Origin: Xanthomonas dyei
GTDB lineage: Bacteria > Pseudomonadota > Gammaproteobacteria > Xanthomonadales > Xanthomonadaceae
Assembly (NCBI RefSeq): GCF_002939865.1
Contig: NZ_MDEE01000024.1
Span: forward strand, 17,902-81,901
Length of the DNA stretch: 64,000 bases
Direction: 5' to 3'
Shown here: one piece after another, positions 57,392-64,000 of the stretch
How the letters are laid out: every line of letters starts with the position of its first letter
How positions within the stretch are numbered: position 1 is the stretch's first letter
Notes under the pieces: generated by a model
Seen by the model: only the letters and a program-made list of their open reading frames with translations
What the model was told of the DNA's origin: nothing
Databases searched by the model: none
Translations under genes and position numbers: made by a program

Positions 57392-57612
57392 TCAGCCATA
57401 AAACCTGCTCGGCATGCGCATAACCGGCCCGGACAGGCCTTGCAATGCGTCACCGGCGTGGCGAATCGCGGCAGCATTTCGCGCAGGCGGAACCGGTGGT
57501 TGAAACGGCAGGCGGCCTCGGCCAGACGGCGTCTGGCATATTGGCCTTGCGCGACGTGACAGGCGCCCCTCCTGGCATGCTTGATATTGCGAAGCACCAT
57601 ATGGATCCACAG
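57392..57612 (-). pseudogene. Transposase remnant, probably IS1595 (ISXo5-like) C-terminus
   Basis: On the minus strand the frame ending at 57385 reads LWIHMVLRNIKHARRGACH and YARRRLAEAACRFNHRFRL, followed by REMLPRFATPVTHCKACP. This is the usual C-terminal pattern of IS1595-family transposases (RFNRRF, LPR). The end PVMRMPSRFYG is in the frame that stops at 57392, so a frameshift lies near 57425. The catalytic part is missing. It marks an old insertion at the border of the rhs island. Confidence 0.6.
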
Positions 57613-57712
57613 AGCGCCTGACCCGCCTGAAGTCGCTAGGAATTGACAAAATCGGTTGTCACCCTGGGGGCCTTCGTCTATTATCGCCGCTTGTGCTGAC
57701 AAGGATTGTCGT

Positions 57713-57841
57713 ATGCGATACGTGTGTATCCCGTTTTTCGCACTGCCTCTCTCAGGGATAATGCAGAGCATTGCCCATGCGGCCAGCATGCGCCGCGAGG
57801 AAATTGATCGCACCAGATCAGCCCGATGGACGGCCGTATGA
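57713..57841 (+). CDS. Possible 42-residue leader-like ORF upstream of rhs
   Basis: This short frame encodes a hydrophobic start (CIPFFALPLSGIMQSIAHAA) that resembles a signal peptide, then a charged end. AAGGA precedes the ATG. It ends 60 bases before the rhs start. It may be the broken 5' end of an earlier secreted gene or a small leader. The evidence is weak. Confidence 0.3.
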   Translation: MRYVCIPFFALPLSGIMQSIAHAASMRREEIDRTRSARWTAV

Positions 57842-57901
57842 ATGTTGCCGTCTGCAGCATTTGACTCGATTGGATTGATTGACTTTTTGCAAGGACGCGC
57901 A

Positions 57902-60900
57902 ATGACCATGCCGCACCGTAACCAGAAAGAGACTGGCTCCACGCACTTCGTGCTTCTCATGGCGATACTCTGCCTTTTCTTGTTTTCCCCGCTCGTCTCT
58001 GCTCAAGAAAAGAAGCAGCAATTCCTGGTGCGCGATGCGGATGGAGCATCCCACGGCGTCTATGACACCCAAGCGGAGGCAGAGGCCGCGATCAAGGCGA
58101 TCCCTGGGCCGCAGTACGCGAAGGATGCTTATCAGTACGTCGACACTATCAAGAACCAGATAGTCAGGGAAGACGGAAAGATGCTGATCACCTACTGGAT
58201 GGGACGCCAGAAGGCGAAGGACGAAAATTGGACCTACGTTACCGCCTTGAGTACGGCGAAGATTCCTTCTGAAGAAGAAGCCGTTGCGGTGTTAGTCCAG
58301 AAGTTGACGGAACAGGTGCCCCAGTGTGGAAGCTCGTCCGTTACCCCACAAGGCGGATGGGGTTCGGGCGCAGGCCCATATCCAGAGTACGACCTTGGTA
58401 TGGAGACTCAGTCCAGGTATTACACCGCGCATACATTTCTTGCTGATTGTAGCGATACCTATAACTTCGATATGTACATGACCCGAACAAAGCGGTCAGA
58501 CTGTCCCAAGCCCTATACCAACTGGTTTATCAGCGAACAAGCCTGCGCAAACAAGGCGATCTTAGCGACCATCGAAGTTACCGCGCCGCAGTGCGAGGGT
58601 CAGCCAGGCGGCAGCAACTCCGGCATGGTCGGCAATCCCTGCGACGTCAAGACCGGCGAAAAATTCCAGACCGAGCGCGATTTCGATCTGGGCTGGCTCG
58701 CCCTGACGCGTTACTACCATTCGGGCATTGCACTGAACGCTGGAGGGTTTGGGCCAGGCTGGACCTTCTCGCACAGCCTGCATCTGACGGTCCAGGGCGA
58801 TACGTTGGGCCTGGTGGAGGGCAGCGGTTACGCCGTGCCTTTCCGCAAAGTGGGCTTGGATTATCGCGCGGTCAATGCCTCCGGCGAGCGCATCATCGCC
58901 AATGGCGATCAATGGGTACTGCATCGCCAGGATGCCATCTACACCTTCGACGCCCAGGGAAAGCTGATCTCGCGCATGGCAGAGGACGGCAGCGTGCTGG
59001 TGTATGCCTACAGCGCACGTGGACGGCTGCAGAGCATTGCCTCGCTGCAGGGCCGCTCCATCGAACTGGTGTACGCCGACGACAGCCACGACGCGCTGAT
59101 CACTGGCGTCGTCTCCGGCGGCGTACAGCTCGCCAGCTACGGCTACGATCAACAACGCTTGGTCACCGTGACCTATGCCGGTGGCAATGGGCGGACCTAT
59201 CACTACGAGGACACGCGCTTTCCTCGGCACCTGACCGGCGTCACCACGGAAGACGGCCAGCGCTTCAGTACTTTCGCCTATGACGATGCCGGCCGCGCAA
59301 TCTCCAGTCAGCATGCCGGCGGCATCGATGGCGTCATGCTCGCATATTCGTCCACCGGCACCGCCGTCACCGATGCCCTGGACAACACGGTCGATTACAC
59401 GATGACCACCGCGGGCGGCGAATCTCCAAAGGTCGCATCCGTGGCAGGGAGCGACGGCACGATGAGCTACGCCTATTACGATCAGGCGACCGACTATCGC
59501 AGGAGGCTCAGCGCTGTGACCGACAAGCGTGGGGTGCAGACCAAGCATAGCTATTCCGAGCTGACCGAGAATGGCGTGGATATCAATGTCCACACAGTCC
59601 AGGAAGCGTTTGGACTTCCACAAGAACGTGCGACCACGACCCGGACGACCGCCGGCTCCAACCGGGTGCTCTCGATCCAAAGCGCTGGACGCACCATTTC
59701 CTATACCCGCAACGAGCGACTTCAGCCGATTCAAGTGTCGATCACTGGCGCAACGTCCAGTGAGAGGCGCGATGTGGCTTACAGCTACTGCGAGGCATCC
59801 GATGTCGCCGCAGTAGATAGCACCTGCCCGGTCCCGGGCTATCTGAAGTCCATCGATGGCCCGCGCACCGATATCGACGACCTTACGACCTACAACTACT
59901 ACCCCATCGATGCCGCCGGGTGCGATACGGGCACTGGACCGTGCCTGTATCGCAAGGGCGACCTCAAGCAGACCATCAATGCCCGCGGCCAGATCCGCGA
60001 GAACCTGAGCTATGACGCAGCGGGGCGCGTTCTTTCTGCCGTTGACGAGAACGGGGTACTGACCGATTACAGCTACCACCCGCGCGGCTGGTTGGCATCG
60101 ACCACGGTGCATGGCGATACTTCCGTGCAGAATCGCGTCACCACGTTCGAGTATTGGCCTACCGGCTTGGTCAAGCGCATCACCCAGCCCGATGGCAGCT
60201 ACGCCACGTTTGTCTACGACCAGGCCCAACGCCTCACCGATGTCACCGATACGCTGGGCAATACCCTCCATTACATGCTTGATAAGGCTGGCAATCGTCT
60301 AGAGGAGCAGACCAAAGATGCACAAGGCGTGCTCAAGCGCAGCTTGAGCCGTATCTACAATCAATTGGGCCAACTGGAAACGCAGGCGGACGCGGCCGCA
60401 AATCCTACCGACTACGCCTACGATGCAAACGGCAACCTGCGCTTGATCACCGACGCATTTGGCCGTAGCACCCTGCAAGAGCATGATCCGCTCGGCCGGC
60501 TTGCGCGCACGTTGCAGGATGTCGATGGCATCAAGGCCGAAACCAATGTGGGTTACGACACGCAGGATCGCCCGCTGCAGGTCAAGGACCCCAAACGTCT
60601 GGACACGCGCTACACGTACAACGGGTTAGGCGACATCCTGAAACTGACCAGCCCGGATACCGGCGTCACTAGCTATACCTACGACAGCGCGGGCAACCTC
60701 GCCACGCAGACCGATGCGCGTGGCGTCACCTCCACCTACGCCTACGATGCACTCAACCGCGTCTTGAGCATCCGCTACCCAACCGCCGCCTTCAATGTTA
60801 GCTACACCTATGACGTCACGCAGAGCGTGTGCGCCAGCGGTGAGACTTTTACAGTGGGGCGTTTGGCCAAGCTCCAGGATGGCAGCGGTACCACCCAATA

Positions 60901-62629
60901 CTGCTACAACCGCTTCGGCGAGGTGGTGCGCAAGGTGCAAACGGTCAACGGCAAGGTGTTGGTGTTGCGTTACGACTACACGCCTGGCGGCCGCCTGCAG
61001 TCGATGGTCTACCCGGACGGCACTACGGTCGATTATGTCAGCAACGCGCAAGGCCAGACGACCGAGGTTGGGGTGACGGCACAAGGCGGCAGCCGCCAAC
61101 GTCTGTTGAGCGGAGCGACCTACTACCCGTTCGGCCCATCTTCCGGCTGGACCTATGGCAATGGCCGCAAGTTGGCACGCATGTACGATCAGGACTACCG
61201 GCCGCAGAGCATCCAGGACACCCGCACCGGAGGGCTGGAAATCGGCTTCGACTTTGACGCCGTTGGCGACCTTACTGCCTTGACCCCCGCAGGCAACCCG
61301 ACGCCAGAGCTACGACTGGACTACGACGCCCTCGGTCGGCTCACAGCGCTGAAGGACGGCGCCGCCAATACCGTGATCGATGGCTACAGCTACGATGCCA
61401 CCGGCAATCGCCTGAGTGCGAAGGTCGGCGGCGCCATGCAGACCTACACATATCCAACCACTAACCATCGTTTGAGTGAGGTTGCCGGCGTGGCGCGTAC
61501 CTACGACAAGTTGGGCAACACCCTCACCATCGGCGGTAAGGCACGCGAGTACTTGTACGACACCACCGGCCGAATGACTCTGGTCAAACGCGCAGGCGCT
61601 GCGGTCATGAATTACCGCTACAACGGCCGCGGCGAGCAGGTACGCCGTTACCTAGGCACCAACAACACCTATACGCTTTACGACGAGGCCGGCCACTGGC
61701 TCGGTGACTACGACACCAACGGCGTACCCAAGCAGCAAGCGATCTGGCTGGACGATCTGCCGGTTGGTCTGCTGGCCAACGGTGGTCAACTGCACTACAT
61801 CGAACCCGACCACCTCGGCAGCCCCCGTGTGGTCGTCGATGCTGTCCGCGACGTTGCTGTGTGGAACTGGAGCCTGAAGGGCGAAGCGTTCGGCAACACC
61901 GCACCCAACCAGGATCCGGATGGAGATGGCACCGCGATGGTGGTCGACATACGCTTCCCAGGGCAGCGATTTGATGCGGCCAGCGGGTTCAATCAGAACT
62001 ACTTCCGTGACTACGATGCGGCTACTGGGCGGTATGGGCAGAGTGATCCGATTGGATTAAAAGGAGGTGTGAATAGCTACTCATATGCAAATGGTCGCCC
62101 GTTCCTTTCGCTTGACCCATTCGGTCTGCGTCCTCCACTCGATCAAGAATCGTCTTTTGTAAGTAGCCTTTTCGGTGGTGGATTCGATACGGTTTCACTA
62201 GATATTCAACAAACATCGGGAAGTCGCGCTTCATCCCTCCGCGGTAGCAATGTTAAGTTGCCCCGCAGCTTGTTCATTGATGGTGATATAAATAAAGGTA
62301 TTGATCTCAATAAAAGCGAGGCGCGTTCAACTCTTGCCCATGAAGTCTTTCATGTGTGGCAGCGTCGTCGGGGTGCAAAAGTGACCTCGCGCCTAATACT
62401 TCCTCAGGTAGGTTATACACTTGGTTTAGGGAGCCCCTATGACTATGCCAGTCCTTCTAATGCTGAACAGGCTTCTCAGTACTTCAACGCTCTCTTTGGA
62501 GCTGGCAAGTACGAGGCTCAGGCACAATTATGGGAAGATTCATACATTGCTAGCGACTCAACCAGCTTGGCTGGGGAAATTTGGAATGCTTTGCAAAGTG
62601 AGGTTCAAAATGGCTGCCTGGAACAATGA
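57902..62629 (+). CDS. Sec-targeted RHS/YD-repeat protein with HEVFH metallopeptidase-like C-terminal tip
   Basis: The 1575-residue product is a polymorphic-toxin-type RHS protein. It has a signal peptide near residues 11-37 (FVLLMAILCLFLFSPLVSAQ). The start at 57902 has AAGGA upstream and is preferred over 57842. A DUF6531-like region begins near residue 246 (PCDVKTGEKFQTERDFDLGW). Many YD repeats follow to residue 1380 (YDATGNRLSA, YDSAGNLATQ). The RHS core ends with RDYDAATGRYGQSDPIGLKG at 1368-1387 and SLDPFGL. The last 170 residues are AT-rich and unlike the core. They contain HEVFHVWQ with His1480, Glu1481 and His1484, fitting HEXXH, and a later YEAQAQLWEDSY that may give another ligand. 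A lipoprotein gene overlaps its stop. Confidence 0.9.
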   Translation: MTMPHRNQKETGSTHFVLLMAILCLFLFSPLVSAQEKKQQFLVRDADGASHGVYDTQAEAEAAIKAIPGPQYAKDAYQYVDTIKNQIVREDGKMLITYWMGRQKAKDENWTYVTALSTAKIPSEEEAVAVLVQKLTEQVPQCGSSSVTPQGGWGSGAGPYPEYDLGMETQSRYYTAHTFLADCSDTYNFDMYMTRTKRSDCPKPYTNWFISEQACANKAILATIEVTAPQCEGQPGGSNSGMVGNPCDVKTGEKFQTERDFDLGWLALTRYYHSGIALNAGGFGPGWTFSHSLHLTVQGDTLGLVEGSGYAVPFRKVGLDYRAVNASGERIIANGDQWVLHRQDAIYTFDAQGKLISRMAEDGSVLVYAYSARGRLQSIASLQGRSIELVYADDSHDALITGVVSGGVQLASYGYDQQRLVTVTYAGGNGRTYHYEDTRFPRHLTGVTTEDGQRFSTFAYDDAGRAISSQHAGGIDGVMLAYSSTGTAVTDALDNTVDYTMTTAGGESPKVASVAGSDGTMSYAYYDQATDYRRRLSAVTDKRGVQTKHSYSELTENGVDINVHTVQEAFGLPQERATTTRTTAGSNRVLSIQSAGRTISYTRNERLQPIQVSITGATSSERRDVAYSYCEASDVAAVDSTCPVPGYLKSIDGPRTDIDDLTTYNYYPIDAAGCDTGTGPCLYRKGDLKQTINARGQIRENLSYDAAGRVLSAVDENGVLTDYSYHPRGWLASTTVHGDTSVQNRVTTFEYWPTGLVKRITQPDGSYATFVYDQAQRLTDVTDTLGNTLHYMLDKAGNRLEEQTKDAQGVLKRSLSRIYNQLGQLETQADAAANPTDYAYDANGNLRLITDAFGRSTLQEHDPLGRLARTLQDVDGIKAETNVGYDTQDRPLQVKDPKRLDTRYTYNGLGDILKLTSPDTGVTSYTYDSAGNLATQTDARGVTSTYAYDALNRVLSIRYPTAAFNVSYTYDVTQSVCASGETFTVGRLAKLQDGSGTTQYCYNRFGEVVRKVQTVNGKVLVLRYDYTPGGRLQSMVYPDGTTVDYVSNAQGQTTEVGVTAQGGSRQRLLSGATYYPFGPSSGWTYGNGRKLARMYDQDYRPQSIQDTRTGGLEIGFDFDAVGDLTALTPAGNPTPELRLDYDALGRLTALKDGAANTVIDGYSYDATGNRLSAKVGGAMQTYTYPTTNHRLSEVAGVARTYDKLGNTLTIGGKAREYLYDTTGRMTLVKRAGAAVMNYRYNGRGEQVRRYLGTNNTYTLYDEAGHWLGDYDTNGVPKQQAIWLDDLPVGLLANGGQLHYIEPDHLGSPRVVVDAVRDVAVWNWSLKGEAFGNTAPNQDPDGDGTAMVVDIRFPGQRFDAASGFNQNYFRDYDAATGRYGQSDPIGLKGGVNSYSYANGRPFLSLDPFGLRPPLDQESSFVSSLFGGGFDTVSLDIQQTSGSRASSLRGSNVKLPRSLFIDGDINKGIDLNKSEARSTLAHEVFHVWQRRRGAKVTSRLILPQVGYTLGLGSPYDYASPSNAEQASQYFNALFGAGKYEAQAQLWEDSYIASDSTSLAGEIWNALQSEVQNGCLEQ
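61373..61830 (+). repeat. RHS 458-bp repeat, copy in the full gene
   Basis: This part of the RHS core (GYSYDATGNRLSAKVGG to HLGSPRV) is repeated at 63455-63912 with no length change. The offset is 2082 bases throughout. Differences are scattered single bases, several of which are synonymous. Confidence 0.92.
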
Positions 62630-62979
62630 TTACTAAAAACTCAAATTTATCAATTATTTTATTGATGAGCCTAGCCGCTTGTGCGGCTCCTGGTCATGGC
62701 GTAAAAGCTAAAAAAATAAAGGAAGTTGGTGATGATCTGGTCCGCTCAATCGAATCCTATCGAACTGAGAAAGATGCTTATCCAAGATCAATTGATGATC
62801 TAGAGGGCTATCCCCAGATTTTATCTGCTGCTAATTCTGCTAATGTCAAATTATTTTTCGTTTCGAATAGTCCTGAGTACTACGAGTTAATAATTAAATA
62901 TTTTGGGCCAGGAAGTAATTTATGTGTTCATCGATCCACAGACGATGCGGGGATTTGGAGCTGCACTGGTGCATACTGA
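62626..62979 (+). CDS. Lipoprotein, candidate immunity protein for the RHS tip
   Basis: The 117-residue product has a lipoprotein signal (IILLMSLAACAAPG, lipobox LAAC). The mature protein is charged and contains KEVGDDLVRSIESYRTEKDAYPRSIDDLEG-type sequence (shown here only as a pattern of helix then PRSIDDLEG), ending with NLCVHR and WSCTGAY. The ATG overlaps the rhs stop by four bases. The composition is AT-rich like the toxin tip. Gene order, size and overlap fit an immunity gene. A periplasmic lipid-anchored location suggests that the toxin acts in the periplasm. I know no homologue by name. Confidence 0.75.
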   Translation: MITKNSNLSIILLMSLAACAAPGHGVKAKKIKEVGDDLVRSIESYRTEKDAYPRSIDDLEGYPQILSAANSANVKLFFVSNSPEYYELIIKYFGPGSNLCVHRSTDDAGIWSCTGAY

Positions 62980-63454
62980 TAAATGTTACTGCGGTGGGTA
63001 GGTTTACTGTGCCTAGGCACCACCAACACCGAAGCAATCTATAAAGCATTGAATTCGTGTGCTAAGTGATTATTGTGCGCTACTGCATTACGGAGCAAGC
63101 TTCATTCCGCAAGCTGTGGCATAAGTGACAATAATCAGGATTATGGTTGCAATATGCAGTCGATATTACCGCAAAAATATTTGAAGTAATTGCCTGTCGA
63201 AATTGTTTTGCAGCTCCGCTTTAATAAAAATCCTGGATTCTCGGAGCGTATAACCACTTACCCTGTAGCTGCAGAAATTATATCTCCTCTGAATCAATAT
63301 TATGAGTTGGTGCGACTATGTAATTCGGAAAATATTTTATTTAATAAATTCTGCGCAGCGTACAGCAAAAAATAGGATCATGTTCACTTAATTGGTGGCA
63401 CCATTTTGCGCGCTCTGCCGGCTTACTCCACCCCAAAGACGGTATCAATCCACT
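62980..63454. other. AT-rich spacer with cassette debris
   Basis: This 475-base stretch is clearly AT-rich compared with the chromosome. It separates the immunity candidate from the orphan RHS repeat. One short frame (63190-63375, TTG start, 61 codons) encodes LRFNKNPGFSERITTYPV and similar sequence. It might be the remains of an older toxin or immunity gene. No promoter or terminator is clear. Confidence 0.45.
63190..63375 (+). CDS. Short AT-rich ORF, possible toxin or immunity remnant
   Basis: The 61-residue frame starts with TTG and ends YSKK. Its sequence (ITTYPVAAEIISPLNQYYEL, NILFNKFCAAY) reads like real protein. It has no recognised family and lies between the immunity candidate and an orphan RHS repeat. 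It may be the end of a displaced gene. Confidence 0.3.
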   Translation: MPVEIVLQLRFNKNPGFSERITTYPVAAEIISPLNQYYELVRLCNSENILFNKFCAAYSKK

Positions 63455-63925
63455 GTGATCGATGGCTACAGCTACGATGCCACCGGCAATCGCCTGAGTG
63501 CGAAGGTGGGCGGCGCCATGCAGGCCTACACCTACCCAACCACCAACCATCGCCTGAGTGCGGTCGCCGGCATGGCGCGCACCTACGACAAGATGGGCAA
63601 TACCCTCACCATCGGCGGCAAGGCACGGGAGTACCTGTACGACACCACCGGCCGAATGAGTCTGGTCAAGCGGGCAGGTGTTGCTGTCATGAACTACCGC
63701 TACAACGGCCGCGGCGAGCAGGTACGCCGTTACCTAGGCACCAACAATACCTACACGCTCTACGATGAGGCGGGCCACTGGCTGGGCGACTACGACACTA
63801 ACGGCGTAGCCAGCCAACAAGCGATCTGGCTGGACGACTTGCCGGTAGGCCTGCTGGCCAACGGCGGTCAACTGCACTACGTCGAACCCGATCACCTCGG
63901 CAGCCCCCGTGTAATGACCCACTGA
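63392..63925 (+). pseudogene. Orphan RHS core fragment, cut off by an insertion sequence
   Basis: The frame encodes 177 residues, of which about 153 (from TVIDGYSYDATGNRL to HLGSPRV) copy the C-terminal core of the full RHS protein. It starts in non-RHS sequence. It stops just after HLGSPRV with MTH and a TGA, because foreign DNA begins there at about 63913. The part that would encode DPIG and a second toxin tip is missing or lies beyond the right edge, after the insertion. It probably makes no product by itself. Confidence 0.85.
63455..63912 (+). repeat. RHS 458-bp repeat, orphan copy
   Basis: This is the second copy of 61373-61830, in the same orientation. It is the usual structure when an older C-terminal tip was displaced by a new one through homologous recombination in the RHS core. 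Confidence 0.92.
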
Positions 63926-64000
63926 AACTCTGCTCAGGTGTTAGTTTTCAGAGGAGACATCGATGAGTGCAGTGATGGACGAAGAACAGATCAAGCGCTG
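63913..64000 (+). mobile_element. Left end of an insertion sequence, probably IS3-like
   Basis: The RHS similarity ends abruptly at 63912. The following 50 bases are unlike RHS and lead to an ATG with AGAGGAGA before it. The start of the encoded protein matches a transposase OrfA that I know from Xanthomonas insertion sequences. Only the left end is in the window, so terminal repeats and target duplication cannot be checked. Confidence 0.6.
63963..64000 (+). CDS. Start of a transposase OrfA, cut by the right edge
   Basis: Only 12 codons are visible: MSAVMDEEQIKR. A strong GAGGAGA ribosome-binding site lies about 6 bases upstream. The start resembles IS3-type OrfA helix-turn-helix proteins common in Xanthomonas. 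Identification from 12 residues is tentative. Confidence 0.5.
   Translation, partial: MSAVMDEEQIKR

Noticed and set aside
57713..57841. Toxin-antitoxin-type small toxin before rhs
   Set aside because: It has a hydrophobic start but no antitoxin partner or known motif, so I list it only as a weak ORF.
58562..60271. 569-codon minus-strand frame opposite rhs
   Set aside because: It is the antisense of YD repeats, with no independent signal.

Overview
The window is high-GC gammaproteobacterial chromosome and almost certainly from a Xanthomonas. The strongest evidence is a xanthomonadin (brominated aryl-polyene pigment) cluster with a XanB2-type chorismatase and a flavin halogenase. Xanthomonas-like intergenic repeats, a DUF2782 lipoprotein next to polA and a C-rich-loop small RNA after polA agree. 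No rRNA, tRNA or CRISPR array was seen.

Layout. (1) 1-22575: one end of a type VI secretion (T6SS) cluster: an edge-cut zinc-ribbon gene on the minus strand, then on the plus strand tssK, tssL (frameshifted), tssM, tagF, a PP2C phosphatase, a kinase fused to an FGE/sulfatase-like domain, and a small membrane protein. Next comes an unexpected two-partner secretion pair, a frameshifted TpsB pore and a 2524-residue TpsA repeat protein, then tssA. Sheath, baseplate and ClpV genes would lie beyond the left edge. (2) 22576-32255: housekeeping DNA: DUF2782 lipoprotein, polA, an sX13-like sRNA, hemF, a repeat-rich spacer, a membrane protein with a TPR protein, and an S9 peptidase. (3) 32796-49444: the pigment cluster: AMP ligase, chorismatase, ACP, membrane protein, two acyltransferases, two hotdog dehydratases, LolA-like carrier, MMPL exporter, ketoreductase, halogenase, glycosyltransferase and two ketosynthase-type genes. 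Three small genes of other kinds sit in or beside it. (4) 49635-57253: YcgL protein, a 1106-residue membrane ankyrin protein, a small tyrosine phosphatase, a GH15 glucoamylase and zwf with a histone-H1-like tail. (5) 57254-64000: accessory island: IS remnant, Sec-targeted RHS/YD-repeat protein with an AT-rich HEVFH metallopeptidase-like tip, overlapping lipoprotein (probable immunity), AT-rich spacer, an orphan 458-bp RHS cassette copy, and the start of an insertion sequence.

How they work together. The kinase, phosphatase and TagF form a plausible post-translational switch for the T6SS, while the frameshifts in tssL and tpsB suggest decay or sequence error. In the pigment cluster the chorismatase makes 3-hydroxybenzoate, the ligase loads it on the ACP, the synthases, reductase and dehydratases extend it, and the halogenase, acyltransferases, LolA-like and MMPL proteins finish and export it. 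The most interesting accessory system is the RHS metallopeptidase tip with its overlapping lipoprotein and displaced cassette.
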